60,000 bases of DNA from Lineus longissimus (lineage: Eukaryota > Nemertea > Pilidiophora > Heteronemertea > Lineidae), in contig NC_088309.1 of assembly GCF_910592395.1 (NCBI RefSeq), forward strand, positions 3,786,501-3,846,500. The letters are read 5' to 3'. The position numbers and the translations under genes are program-made. Below are positions 44,901-55,725 of this stretch, piece after piece. The notes under the pieces are model-generated. The model saw only the letters and a list, made by a program, of their open reading frames with translations, was not told the origin of the DNA and made no database searches. Each line of letters starts with the position of its first letter. The first letter of the stretch is position 1.

Positions 44901-47659
44901 AACATCATCAGTCCCAAAATTTTGTTAACTTTGAAAATTTTTCAAAATTTCAAATTTTTAGGGATGAACGGTGTAGGTCTTTAAGTTCTAGTCACCAATC
45001 TGCATAATTGATTCATGAAATAAGCATGCCAGACTGACCTGTTCTTTCTCGTCTTGTGACTTGGGCGAGAGGGTGCACTGCACCACCAGGTAACCCATAT
45101 AGTCCTCTTTACTCTTTGGGTCACCCAGCATTAGTTTTAACTCCTGGGTCCTGCAAACAATGGAATGGTTAAGTTAGTGAAATATGCAAGATAGTCTTAG
45201 AGCAGATGGTGCTAGATCAGACCGGGTTTTGAACCTTAGAGTAGAGGGTGCAAGATCAGGCCAGGTTTTAAACCCGTAGTACTTGGATCAAGGGTCAGAC
45301 ACCTTTTGACAGTGGATCACCGCAGACTGCGAGGGACACTCTGCATCAGTGGGGCCTGCAATGAACAGGAGGATGGAAAGGGAAATAGAAAGAATGTTAA
45401 AGGCATCATCAGAAATGAACATTTTGATTACCAATGGTGAAATCAATGAATGTTTGTCCTTTCCATCTGCCAAGACATTTTCTGTTCAGCTCATTATAAC
45501 TTTCCCCTAACAAAGTCAATCAAACCAATAATTGTGTGTAATCGATCATTCTTCATTTCATTTTGTTAAAATTAATAGGCACCGTTATACTCTATCAGCC
45601 TTGAGATATGCAGTCCTGGATAATCATGTCTCATCGCCATATCCTCAGGGATTTGTAACTCAATCAAATATAATTACCTACTTAAATTTCATTACCAGCA
45701 ATGTGGGGTAATGTTTTCATGCTATTTTGTCCCAAGAAATGCAACAAGAAACTATCAGCTTTCGGGAGATCATGGGCCTAGTGTTTAGCATGCCTGGCTG
45801 GGAAGGAACACCATTTTCTCATCTACATGTCCTTGAGCTAGGCACCCAACCCTAGACTGCTTCTATAAGCTGACCAAGTCTTACACCAATCCAAACTTAC
45901 GTATTGAGATCCAAGGTGGTAAGGTCGATCTCTGCATTCCCCATACTGTCATCATGCATACCCCGGTCATAGTCATACGTCTTGAGTGATATGACTTTAA
46001 ACGGATCCTCGATTGGCGTGGAGAACTTCTCATTCCATATTGGATTGAGATTCTTGAACATTGTGCGACTTCGAAACAGCAGTTTACCATCTTGTTTGAA
46101 TTTAACATAGGGATCACTTGTACCTGAAAGATCACAATAAAGCTGATACAATAAGGGACATCCACACGATCATTCAAGGCCATGTGTAACTGGATGCCAA
46201 ATCTGACTAGTGTCGACCGTGGTGTGAATTGAAAGGCCCCAAATGAGTATGGTGAGGGGACTTGTTTCAAGCAACATGAGTACACAACTCCATTCAATAA
46301 GTGCATCCTCACATGGCCTCTCAAATCCAAAGGCTTGCTGCGTTAGATGCTGCCACAATGCGAGGAGGCTGAAATCCTTGAACCCAAATTTACCATTGCT
46401 ATGAACCGTGCAGACAGGTTATGAGAAAGTGGTGTGTCTTACCACAACTATCTCTGACAACTAAATCCTTCCCTTCCTTGAGCACGATCTCTAGTTGATA
46501 AAATGGATGACTTCTGAGGGCGTTCATTCTCTGCCGTAACACTCCAGCTTCCTGCAAAGAGATGATAGAGAGAAGACTTGAGATTCAAGATTCACAAAAA
46601 CTCAGGCTTTCTGCTAAGACCCTCACAAAATCAGGTTAAGGTTTCAATTTTTGGAGGGTCTCTCAATGTTGTTTTGAAAGAGATTTCCAATTCCCAAGAT
46701 CTTTTCTGCATTTTGAAGGCTTAAACGACGCATTTTGGGGTTAGCAGAACCCCTGAAATTGAAAGTGATGCTCTTGCTCGAATGATCAATAATGGAAGTG
46801 ATCTATCCCAGTGAATTTTCAAAGTCGGTTCTCAAAAACGCGACCTGCAATGAATATCCAGCCTAGTCATTACTGGTTTTTTACCTGCAGATGAGAGATC
46901 TCTTTGTTGCACATTGCAGCAATTACAATCAAAGGTCACAGCGATTCAATAAAATAACATTCAATACTGAGCAATGCAATTTGGCAAGTAAAGTTACTTG
47001 CTACCCTGATTTGACACTCATAACTCTACACGACCGTGACATGCAGAAAGTGCTAAGCTAATTTGAGATGAGAGGGTCCTGATTAGGCTCATCAGCCATT
47101 AATCTCGTGCTGGCGTACAATGATGAGCAAGTGATGGCCCTATCACTCGGGTCAATTAGTCAGACCAGAAGGATTAGATCTAGATGTCACCACACCCTGC
47201 AGTCAGAGAGAAAGACAGATGAGGGACGACGACGGACGCCATGGTATCTCCCCAGAGGTGAGCTAAAAATGATCTTTTGGTTTGTTCTCTGAAGATGAAC
47301 ATGAAAATTCGAGGGATAAAATAGTTTCAATTCCAAATGATATGTTAAAGGACCAACAGAGTTATTGAGAGCATTACCACTGAGCAGTCAGCTGCCCAGT
47401 CACTTCCCACTTTACTGTACCAGTTTCCATCATCGAATTGCACTTAGACGTCACCACACCCTGGACAGCTGATCTCTTTGAAATTGACCATCAACCGCAA
47501 AATTTTCATGAAATTTACGATCATTACCTCGCCATCAGAAAAGAACACATCCTCCTCTCCCTCTGAAGCTGTATGAGTCGAACTAACATCGTCGAACAAT
47601 ATCAAATGTTCGAGTCGACTCGATATCGAACTCCCAGATGAGATCCTTGAGCGTGACAT
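25907..47659 (-). CDS. MCTP: multiple C2 and transmembrane domain protein (complete, multi-exon)
   Basis: Ca2+- and phospholipid-binding membrane protein of the ER and endosomal/synaptic vesicles; the family shapes membranes and, in flies, supports presynaptic homeostasis. Exons in transcript order (high to low): 47659-47528, 46551-46443, 46123-45901, 45150-45039, 36892-36716, 35915-35785, 34829-34643, 34393-34339, 34049-33908, 33612-33510, 33196-33095, 32875-32801, 32451-32332, 32028-31903, 30978-30955, 30304-30293 (doubtful), 28563-28522, 27761-27714, 27409-27392, 26941-26835, 26663-26554, 26280-26183, 25972-25907. They sum to 2319 nt, one frame, 772 codons and TAA. Three C2 domains then two membrane segments is the animal MCTP architecture; I cannot say whether it is nearer MCTP1 or MCTP2, and an invertebrate gene probably predates that split. 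Confidence 0.94.
27392..27409 (-). CDS. MCTP microexon, 18 nt
   Basis: Reads KTPESK in phase 0, acceptor cttctag and donor gtaagg. It is symmetric and placed between the acidic exon and the DEKKGF exon. A second gt five bases earlier would break the frame. Confidence 0.5.
27714..27761 (-). CDS. MCTP short exon, 48 nt (acidic)
   Basis: Reads [16 protein letters not shown] in phase 0, with acceptor atcttcag and donor gtaggt. It corresponds to the acidic DDEEDEDD-type run found in the same place in vertebrate MCTPs, which supports it strongly. Confidence 0.85.
28522..28563 (-). CDS. MCTP short exon, 42 nt (charged helix)
   Basis: Reads [14 protein letters not shown] in phase 0 between acceptor cacttttcag and donor gtattg. 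The heptad-like charged sequence suggests a short helix in the inter-membrane linker. The donor is less typical. Confidence 0.55.
30293..30304 (-). CDS. Candidate MCTP microexon, 12 nt
   Basis: A long pyrimidine tract (cctctattttccttttag) precedes 12 nt reading SKKK in phase 0, followed by gtacga. It fits the linker chain exactly, but 12 nt cannot be proved from sequence alone. Confidence 0.35.
30511..30636. repeat. Three-copy tandem repeat, 40-bp unit
   Basis: The unit cctggtataattataacctc plus tgtgagcactgatgtgtacg occurs three times, nearly identical, in the MCTP intron between the 24-nt and 12-nt microexons. Confidence 0.92.
30955..30978 (-). CDS. MCTP microexon, 24 nt
   Basis: Acceptor ctgtcacag and donor gtaagt flank 24 nt reading LAANIYDG in phase 0. 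Neighbours are phase 0 too, so it can be skipped without loss of frame. It lies in the cytosolic linker between the two membrane segments. Confidence 0.5.
31903..32875 (-). CDS. MCTP exons: linker and first membrane segment
   Basis: Exons 32875-32801 ([20 protein letters not shown]), 32451-32332 ([17 protein letters not shown], then [16 protein letters not shown]) and 32028-31903 ([20 protein letters not shown], then [16 protein letters not shown]). The CFxWxSxxRS and WNFELYM motifs are hallmarks of the MCTP phosphoribosyltransferase-C-like membrane region. All exons are phase 0 at both ends. Confidence 0.94.
33095..34393 (-). CDS. MCTP exons: C2C domain
   Basis: Exons 34393-34339, 34049-33908, 33612-33510 and 33196-33095. 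The sequence [20 protein letters not shown] and [19 protein letters not shown] is followed by [37 protein letters not shown] and LAIPLL. It ends [12 protein letters not shown], matching the KGVIYLEMDLIYN strand of vertebrate MCTPs. Acidic Ca2+ ligands are present in both loops. All four junctions are GT/AG with matching phase. Confidence 0.95.
33641..33735. repeat. Dispersed repeat, copy 1
   Basis: This segment (aacttatggaaaaattcaac, agtccaaatattttttt, gctcaaaatgaagaaacatc) is closely matched at 44824-44912. It lies a few bases before the acceptor of the C2C exon at 33612. The copies are in direct orientation 11 kb apart. Confidence 0.75.
34643..36892 (-). CDS. MCTP exons: C2B domain
   Basis: Exons 36892-36716, 35915-35785 and 34829-34643. 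They begin [20 protein letters not shown], the linker found before the second C2 in MCTPs. Next come [20 protein letters not shown] and [48 protein letters not shown], and [11 protein letters not shown]. Ca2+-loop acidic residues ([19 protein letters not shown]) are kept. [12 protein letters not shown] ends the linker to C2C. Confidence 0.94.
36979..37551 (-). CDS. Alternative MCTP first exon (191 codons), form lacking C2A
   Basis: ATG at 37551 ([18 protein letters not shown]) opens 191 codons without a stop, ending [11 protein letters not shown] in phase 0 before gtaagt. This is exactly the phase needed to join the C2B exon at 36892, only 86 bp away. A TAG lies in frame shortly upstream of the ATG, so it is a 5' exon rather than an internal one. 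The product would carry basic and Ser-rich low-complexity sequence in place of C2A, giving about 771 residues. No known domain is seen in it. Length, phase and donor make a real exon likely. Confidence 0.75.
41064..41093 (-). CDS. Candidate MCTP microexon, 30 nt
   Basis: Reads [10 protein letters not shown] in phase 0 between acceptor attcag and donor gtaggt. It would sit between the C2A and C2B exons, both phase 0. The pyrimidine tract before the acceptor is poor, so this is a weak candidate. Confidence 0.25.
41930..42130. mobile_element. Possible SINE 3' part
   Basis: The tail aaagtgctttgggactgact followed by ctggtcaatggaaagtgtta and tatag resembles the widespread SINE tail in which aaagcgcttt is followed by agcgctatataa. 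A promoter-like head (gggctcaacccctggt) lies about 140 bp before it. Boundaries and family are uncertain. Confidence 0.35.
42605..43055. repeat. Diverged direct repeat, about 95 bp, two copies
   Basis: Copies at about 42605-42695 and 42961-43055 share ttccacgaccacgctgcaag, ggttaagttaata and ccagaggaaac with several differences. They are 360 bp apart in an MCTP intron and may be remnants of one mobile-element family. Confidence 0.65.
43690..44110. repeat. Degenerate minisatellite, unit about 25 bp
   Basis: The words gacataagtcattagaataa and catgacataggtcattagaa recur many times with variable spacing. It is AT-rich and non-coding, in a large MCTP intron. Confidence 0.85.
44824..44912. repeat. 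Dispersed repeat, copy 2
   Basis: Second copy of the AT-rich element at 33641-33735, sharing aagtccaaatatttttttga/c and agctcaaaatgaagaaacat. It lies in the intron downstream of the C2A exon ending at 45039. Confidence 0.75.
45039..46551 (-). CDS. MCTP exons: C2A domain
   Basis: Exons 46551-46443, 46123-45901 and 45150-45039. They read [20 protein letters not shown], then [46 protein letters not shown], and finish GYLVVQCTL. The Ca2+-loop aspartates expected of a C2 domain (RDSCGTSDPY and [10 protein letters not shown]) are present. Phases agree across the exons and the last ends in phase 0 at CAG/gtcagt. Confidence 0.93.
45185..45275. repeat. Two-copy direct repeat
   Basis: cttagagcagatggtgctag plus atcagaccgggttttgaac is followed by a diverged second copy, cttagagtagagggtgcaag plus atcaggccaggttttaaac, immediately upstream (on the minus strand) of the exon at 45150. 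Confidence 0.75.
45765..45870. mobile_element. Degenerate SINE-like fragment
   Basis: It shares the tract tgtccttgagctaggcaccc and aaccct with the tRNA-headed element at 11475-11670, preceded by a decayed head (gggcctagtgtttagcatgc). It is old and truncated, in the intron next to the C2A exon at 45901. Confidence 0.4.
47528..47659 (-). CDS. MCTP first coding exon, long form
   Basis: ATG at 47659 opens 44 codons: a Ser/Arg-rich start ([19 protein letters not shown]), then an acidic stretch [12 protein letters not shown], ending in phase 0 before gtaatg. The exon at 46551 resumes in phase 0. The open frame continues only two codons upstream of the ATG, to a TTG. No domain is recognised; it is probably a cytosolic disordered lead-in to C2A. 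Confidence 0.75.
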
Positions 47660-50600
47660 TTTCAAAATATCAAAGGTACTGGTTCCATTACATGTAAGTC
47701 CATTGATAAGAGAAACAGGTGTGGGATTTCACTTGGGAAAGTCATTGTCCTCAATCTTTGATGATGTTAGCAAAAGTAGCCTAATGAAGAAACAGTTTTC
47801 AAATGTCAACAAATGGAGTCATTATCCACATTTTCTCTTGATAAGTCACGAGAAGAGAAACACACGAAATTGATAGATCAAACGTTACTTGTAAAAAGGA
47901 AAATTCCTAAGGGGATTGATATAAGGAAATAGTTTAGCCTTCCTCGATGTACCTCAAAGATCTGATGCAAGGTCAATTCCTTGACGATTAGGCATGGTGA
48001 ATTCTCCTACAGCCAATGCCATAGAGTCGTGCTTTCTAATCCTGTTATTGGGTCTTTTCACCTGACTCTTCTCATAATGGTTAAGTTTCTGCTTGATTTA
48101 TATAAATTTCCCCAAGTTGTCACAGAAGGTAATCACAATGAGAAAATTCGGCTATGATATCAATTCTATAGGATACCTAAACTAACCTATACATTACTCC
48201 ATTAGAATCGTAGAATCTCATCCGCCAAGCACTGTGTCAAGAACAGGACTGATATGAGATGAGGGTCACCAAAGCATTTCTCTTTAGCTTACGTCATGCA
48301 CATATTTTCGATGACATGATTTTACCAATTACAGGAAATCATGTGTATGATGGACGGTTTAACCATGCTACCCTGTCAAAGTTAACCAGACCAATGACGA
48401 AAGCTAATTATTCTGCCTGATTCATGTGAACTGAATCAGAAACACGATGTGATCGGCCATTGATCATCTTTTCACCTCTGCATGCAACTACTTCTGACCA
48501 TTTTCTTCTCGAAAAAAGGCAACCTTCCTGTCATTAGTGAGACTGCTCGAGATTGGTAGAGAAGGCAAGATATGAGACGTGGCCACTTCCGACTGCGATA
48601 CGTGTCCACCCTAGCGTGCAATTCCTGCTCACTGGATGAAAAATAAAAAAGCTGACAGGAAGTAGAAGGAAGGGGTGGAAGAGGTGGGAGGGGAGACAAG
48701 GGTAAAATGATGGAAGTAAGACATGGAACAAAAGGAATTCAAATGACGTGAGAAAGCCAGATTTTCAAATAAACCAAAAGCCTTAACCTCGTTGATATAG
48801 TCAAACAGAATATCAGACGTTCTCAAACAAATCATTTACATTTTTTTAGGTAGGTATAGTATTTTCCCCGCTTCTGGTATGAAAAGAGAAACAGACCCAA
48901 TTCTACAAGGAAACAGGTAAGAAAGATGAGCAAAGAATGGTAAAGGACTTGGTAACCTTTGAAAGATGACCTGGAATGCAAGATATCAAATCAACCAGCT
49001 ATCAATTGAATAATGGAAGAACTAAATGTCAGCCAAAACAGTGATACAGTGCAGTTCTGGCCATATACATGTAAAAGTAACAGGTCATAACACAAACTTC
49101 TCTCATTAATGATGTTTGAGATAAATCGCTGATGTGGAGTTAGTAAGGAGGTATCTTCAAACTTAATAACCATACCTATATCAAAATTGAAGATCCTATT
49201 GGCCGATAACACAACTGTACTATCCATGTGTTCTTTAACAAAATATGACTTCTGCGTATACAGATAGTGATTCTTGATGAACTCGGTCTTGAGTCAGTAA
49301 ATAATGAACAATGGGTGTGGGCAAATATCCAGACAGGGTGTGGTAAACTGGGACATCTCCATGTTTATTGTTCAGTCATGGATGTTTGAACCAAAATACA
49401 CCTAGATCAATGGAAATGTTATCTTTTATCAAAATAATGAACCAAATGACTAAATTTTATGCTAGTGGGTCAATCATTGATGTTATTGGATCCATTCAGG
49501 CACGGGAATCTAATTTGGTTTGAATATCACATCACCATTTATGACATCATGAACCTCATGGTCCTTTTACTCCCTTTAAACGTATAGCTGGTGTAAGATG
49601 CAAAAACCTTAGTGGTCAAGATGGTTTTATGATTGGCCCACTATGAAACCAGTGGTACTGAAACCAGTGGTACTCGTGACCAAGAAAACATCAAGTTGCT
49701 AGGGTCTCTCCCATCTAACAGTACATCAAAATGATTCACACTGGTACAAGGAATACAAAAGACCCACGCTCCAACTGTGCATGGTAGCAAGTCACCCATA
49801 GATGACAAATTTGACCCTCACTTTGCAAGGGCATCAATGTGCGTGATTCCATTTTTGAAATAAAGTCCATTGCTGAGTATCCTTAGTAGTTTAATGAACT
49901 GCTAGTATCCTGTAGCCTTAATGCTATATTGAATTTTCAGTTTATCATAATGTTGATAGGCTCCATGTTAGTAGAAATCAGCTCCTATCCTGTCACTCAT
50001 CTGACTGCACTGATGACATTACAGCAATCAGTAAGAAATCATTCAATAAACAGAACATAACATCCATTACACAGAGAATCAATACAATTAATTACTAGCT
50101 TGAGATCACAAGGGAGTCTGGTTTTCAAACAATGCGATCAAGTCAGATTCCAGAAGTCAAATGACAAAAGAAACGTTGCAGTATTACCATATATGGAGCA
50201 AATACGATCTACGATCCTCAGCTCCTTTGCTAAATCCAACTGATACTGAATAAAGCCTGATACCTGATTAAGACATCCGTCAAGTGTTAATTGAGGAGAC
50301 CAATAATGAGTATCAGCAAGACAACCGACCTTAGTTGACACTCGTCTGAACTGTGAAGATGATATGATGAATAGAATAATTGCTTGCCATATCCCTTTTT
50401 GACAGAACAGACCTGCAATTCCAAACGTCACAAAATGGAACATCCGTGCTACAACTGAATCATCAGGTGGAAGACAGCATTTATTGCAACTGAATATGAA
50501 ATGACAGACTTGAGCAGCACTGTCAGAATTGACAAGAATCTAAATGAAAAGAGCTGAATACCCACTTGCGCAAATCGAACAAACTCACTAGTACAAAAGC

Positions 50601-53600
50601 AGAAAAAAAGAACAATGCAGTAATCAGGTCAATTCCATCCGTGACTGGTCATTATTGGTTCTCAATTGCCAGCAACTATAGCTTCTTCCATCCATCATAA
50701 CTGGACTGGCATACTCGAGTGAGATATCTCTCCCAAGCCGCCTCATGAACCATGCATCATGTCAACATCGCTGAGAGATAGCTCGGCTGTTAGCCCGTCT
50801 GATGTACCATGCATTATGCCAACATAGCGGCATACCAAAATGCTACAAACCCTAGAGGAGGTGGATTATCATTATAGCATTCGCCAAACCATGATCGCAT
50901 GATAGGGCAAGTCGACATGGAATGGCCCCGTCGTGTTAATTTGATTCTCGCTAGGAAGTGAGGAAAATGGGGAATGTGACAACATATCTGAACAACATAT
51001 CATTTCCTTCATTTTACCAGAAGTGGACAAGAACATCAACACATCTCCTAAAAGGGGCCAACACATATGGTAAATATGGATATTTCAAAAGCTATTTGCA
51101 AATGGCAAAAATTTTTGAAAAGCTTTTAATTTTCATTATTGTTATTTTGGCATGTCACAACGAAATGTTTTCTGGTAATTCCCATAAAAAAATGAATTTC
51201 TGCAATAATTACTTACGTGTTTAGAGTGATTAGACTACAAAATATCAACAACTGTTCCTAAGGGAATGTAAACAACACACAATTGTTGTCATCTATTTTG
51301 AGAGAAAATTGTTCCAAATAACAAATTCAAGCGAATTCAATGACACTAGAAAAATCAAAATGTTCGGATACCGTGTTAATGGCATCTGCCCCAAGGAATT
51401 GTTGTAAGCTTCTCTTTGATAAAGAATGCAACTGAACAATAAAACAGAAAATTGAGTGTATGCATCGTTCAGATTGATGCCTAAACAGTTAAAGATTTAC
51501 AAAGCCAATCCTCAAAAGCATATTTCATAAAAATTTCAGCAGTTTAACCCTTCCGAAATTACCATATAAGTGCATAAGCATATAATTGGAATTCAGATTG
51601 TGGTGCCAGTGGTCTGGGTGCAGGCCGATTTCGGACTCAGAGACTACAGTTCCTCTTGTTTACAGACATCATGCCCGAGACTCTAGCGTTGAAGAATCCA
51701 CAGCCTCAGACCAGCACTTTTCATGGTTTGACATGGGGATACGATATCAACGGAACACAGACCAAGTGGGTATACTGATTAAGATTTTGTGACAACTGCA
51801 TAGACGGGTTGGGTTGATAAGAACATTAGGCTGGGAGGATAAAGTCTTGGGTCTATTAGTCTTAGAAGAGACACATGACAAGACACGTTGAAGGCAGCCA
51901 TGGCCTCGAGGTAGACAGTGATAGGGTTTAAATTAAGCTGCTCAAGAAGGGGTGATGTCAGAGAACTTCTTTTCTGCCAAAGGCATTGGGAGTTCCCATG
52001 AGAAAGAAGTGCCATCGAACTTCAGTGAATATGTCCAGTTTCCACCACCGTTCCTTCATTGACTGAAAAAAACCAGCACAAGCCCATTACTGCCTTAGTT
52101 CAATTGATTTAGTTTGAGAGAAACATGTATACAGCAGCAGCTGGCAAAGCCCTCGATTGTCCTTATCAAATTCAGTTGCCATTTGACAGAACTAGAGCCA
52201 GCCCAGCTTATCAGCACTGACAAATGTGACATATCTCCAAACCGGGGTTCCACTGTACATTAAAGCGACTTAAACACGATTTCTGAGTCCTTAGGGTTTT
52301 TGATAACTTCAACATAAGTGCTACCTCCTCAATACTGGTCAAGCAACAGGCTTTAATGAAACAGTGACATTGAGTTTAAGTCAATTCAGAAGTCGCTTGC
52401 ACTTGGCCACTAACATTCAGTTGCTAGTGTGCACTATTTCTAATTATGTCATGTGTCGAAACTTTCTAACTAAGCAACCACTTGAAGGCTTTGGTGATTC
52501 CTCAGTTCATTCAATGGTTCATTAGTGGAGACTAATGGTATAGCATGATTAATAAAGTTGCACATAAGCATGGTTCACCGATAAATGCAAGATCATAACC
52601 AACTCTCATATCACTGATCACGAACATGCTGCACCCAAGGGCAAAGGTTGTTATCAATCAACTTGATGTATCAATCCTTGAGATTCCATTGGGAATTTGA
52701 TTGAGTATTAGAGAGGAAAAATTGTAAAGAATTCTTAACCAGAAGAAATAGTTAAGGCAGTGTTCGTGACATTCTCTGAGTGCTAAAGCAATAGCCATTT
52801 TATGCTGGTATTGACATGACCTTTCTTCTATACATGGTGTATGACTCTTCTGCAGGGCGGATTGCCTCGAAACTGAATAACGCATTATGAACTGTACCCT
52901 AAATTGTCTTTGAAATTTTAGTCAAAATAATGCTGCAACAAATATTATTGCTGTGTCAGTCGTCAAATCTACAAGAATAAAAACTTTAACTTCAACAGAT
53001 CAACACAACTTAGCAGCCCAGGAGAAAACAACAATAGGTACATCCTAATAAAGAAAGTCTGCCAGATCTCACTGAACATGTCAAGGAAATTGACAAAGAA
53101 AATAATTTTCCAAGTTTCATCCCTGGCTCCTGCATCACATCTCATTGTAAGAATACAAATGCTAATCAGAACACTTGTGATGAACAATGTAAATGTTGCC
53201 TGAGAGTAGAGTTCATAGCAATCTTAATGGATCCGGGGACTTTGTGAATGTCTAAAGGCATTCACGAAACCTGATGCAATGGAAACCTGATAAAAATAAC
53301 AAAAGAATACAGTGATAGATACCGTGTTGATTTGACAAGGGCACAACAAAAATAGGAAAGAAGGATTGGCAATCACAAAGAAACCAAGCCTTTTTGTCTG
53401 AATGAAAACCTGAGAGAGAATAAACCATGTGATGAGTTGACTTTTCATTATACCTCACAGGCAAACAGCCATCTACAGAAGAGTAGAAGCCAAGCAAGAA
53501 ACTCTACAAAATACTGTCACCAAAAACACATTCTCAAGCTTCACAATGGTTTAAAACCTATTGAACAGGCTTCAAATGAAAACACTTGCAAGCTGGCAAA

Positions 53601-55640
53601 AATATGACCAAATACATTCCTCCCTGAACAGATAAATTGAAGGACTATCAGAGTTCCTCTGAGCAAAATACTCCATAAACTCCTTGAAATCCACCCTCAC
53701 AAAATACCAATAATTTCATCCCAGTAAAGATCCTTTCAGGCCCCGACATGTGGCTCTGTATCTAAATTTACAGACAGAGGTGACCAAGATGACATCATGA
53801 CCATGAACTAAAACAGTGATTGACTCTCTGTATCCAATGTGTATGAAACCTGGTCAGCTTCTTGTCACATTCGGCTAGAAAATGAACATGATCCATCTAA
53901 AAGGTTCCACATGCGGACATGACTTTCACCAATGATACAGCCGTTATCTCTGTATAAAGAGTCGATCTGTCTCTGGCCTTCTCTATCTCACTTTATAACT
54001 CCTGACAATATTCTTTTGGTAAGATGGATGAAATCAACATTCCAGCAGGAAACTGAGAGACCTTCCCAATATAGAGCACCGAAGACTTCAAGCACAACAT
54101 TTGGAATGGTCTATTTCATTGTAGACGTGGCTATTTCATGCCTATCTATCTTGGCTCTAAATCAAGCTTTATCATTTTGTTGGGAAGAAATCAATATCAA
54201 ACACGATTGACTCCCAGGGCCCCCGTGCTCCGTTCGATTCAAAAATGGTTTTGCTGATCACGAAAATTCTAAACCTGAAAGAAACAGAGTGACAGACCTG
54301 CAACAGCATTTCTGATTGCATAAAGCAGCTGTCAACACCATAACATAATTTTCGTTTTCGATGTGTTTTTCTAAATGGTCCATGACCGGAATAAAGTTGA
54401 AGTAATTCTTGAGTCTTTTTACCAAATAACAAACTCATCCATCCTAAACAGACCATTCATCAATACACAAGTGATAGCACCATCAGTAACTTGGTAGTTG
54501 CTAAGTTGTGGCTACTGTTCCTGAAAGTACTGAACCCTGAATGACTCTGAATTGAGTTCAGCTCATACTCAGGATATCGAAATTCCATAAAACCCATTTA
54601 CTGGTACCAACAATTGACTGTGGGACACTTCCATCTGTGATTGGAGATACAACACTGCATTGACACTTGTCATCAGGCGGAAGGAAACAGATAAAGTCTG
54701 ATAACGTTTTACTAAAGTCGCAGAGAAGAGTGTAGTGTGGGAAATCTCACAATGACACAAGGTTACATTCTCAACAATAAGGTTTGCCCAAGGTCATTTT
54801 CATACTGCCTTTCATCAAAATGTATTTTCCATTAAAAATATTGATATCCTGCGACAAATGCATTTTAGAAATAGTATCATTAGTGGGCCTCTCAGCAAAC
54901 TAACCACACAATAAATATGTTTTGATTTTTGTCATGTCAGGGCCCTGCGGGGGGGGGGGGGCATGCTTCCACCATCCTACCAATTTTTATGGAACAACAT
55001 GTTAATTCAACAACCCAACATCATAATTTTTTGCCTTTATTAACCATTTCCCAATGTAAATAGATATTTGCAAAATACAGTGATGAACGAATATTGATTA
55101 AACAGGAAAGTGTCAGACTGACATCCACTGTGTCACCAAGACTTGATGAAACGGTCTTGAGGGACATCAGGAATTGATATTGATTACATATTCCCCAAGC
55201 TGACTGCAAACTGTATACCAAGACGAGTTAGCCCCAGACATAAGTAACAAAATATTATATCAACCATTACAAAATGTTTGTTGTACTAGAATTTTTCACA
55301 CTACCACTGGAACATGACAGCCTCCCATTCCCATTACGCAATAGAGTCTTGAAAAGGTCTTTCTCCCGAAACGAAGTCAACCACAAAGCTTACATACTAG
55401 CAGTTTTGCGCTGAGCCCACGATATAATCAAATGAATATTTGAATATCATCTATATTAGATTGGGTGAGGGAGACTTAGCCTGAGGGTATACTAGTCCAT
55501 TAAATTCAACATGAGGACATGGCACTCCGTGGAAACACGGCCTCGTTCTATGTATGTATCTATGTATGTATTAATGTGAAATGAACTATTGTCCACTTGA
55601 CAAGCTGTCTTGAGATGATACCTCATTGACAGTCATCATC
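47660..55640. other. Non-coding stretch upstream of the MCTP long-form start
   Basis: I find no exon that I can defend here on either strand. Open frames up to about 100 codons occur but lack recognisable motifs or good splice sites in phase. It includes a G run near 54950. It is either the intergenic flank of MCTP or a long 5' intron, depending on whether the exon-like segments further right belong to MCTP. Confidence 0.5.
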
Positions 55641-55647
55641 ATGAATA

Positions 55648-55725
55648 GTACCTGGCCTTCTGTGAAGAGAACCCGGACAGCGAGTGCCCCTACTGAAACA
55701 GTGGCATGGCCATTGGAACACCCGG
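55648..55725 (-). CDS. Exon-like GC-rich segment, strand not certain
   Basis: On the minus strand an ATG in good context (gaagcgATGG) opens 26 codons, MAGCSNGHATVSVGALAV then RVLFTEGQ, ending in phase 0 before gtacta. A stop lies in frame 11 codons upstream. Phase 0 would fit the MCTP exon at 46551. The surrounding 200 bp is clearly richer in GC than its flanks, and the plus strand also gives a cysteine-rich reading (LAFCEENPDSECPY) that then meets TGA. Function unknown. Confidence 0.25.

Larger units (their letters stand above)
37552..45038 (-). other. Large MCTP intron upstream of the alternative first exon
   Basis: Between the last C2A exon and the alternative first exon I see no well-supported coding exon. 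It holds a candidate 30-nt microexon (41064-41093), a diverged 95-bp direct repeat (42605-42695 and 42961-43055), a minisatellite (43690-44110), a G run near 38989 and a SINE-like tail (41930-42130). The promoter for the C2A-less transcript should lie in its proximal part; no clear TATA box stands out. Confidence 0.55.

Noticed and set aside
54172-54456. Minus-strand open frame of 94 codons
   Set aside because: There is a good acceptor inside, but no in-phase donor and no recognisable domain.
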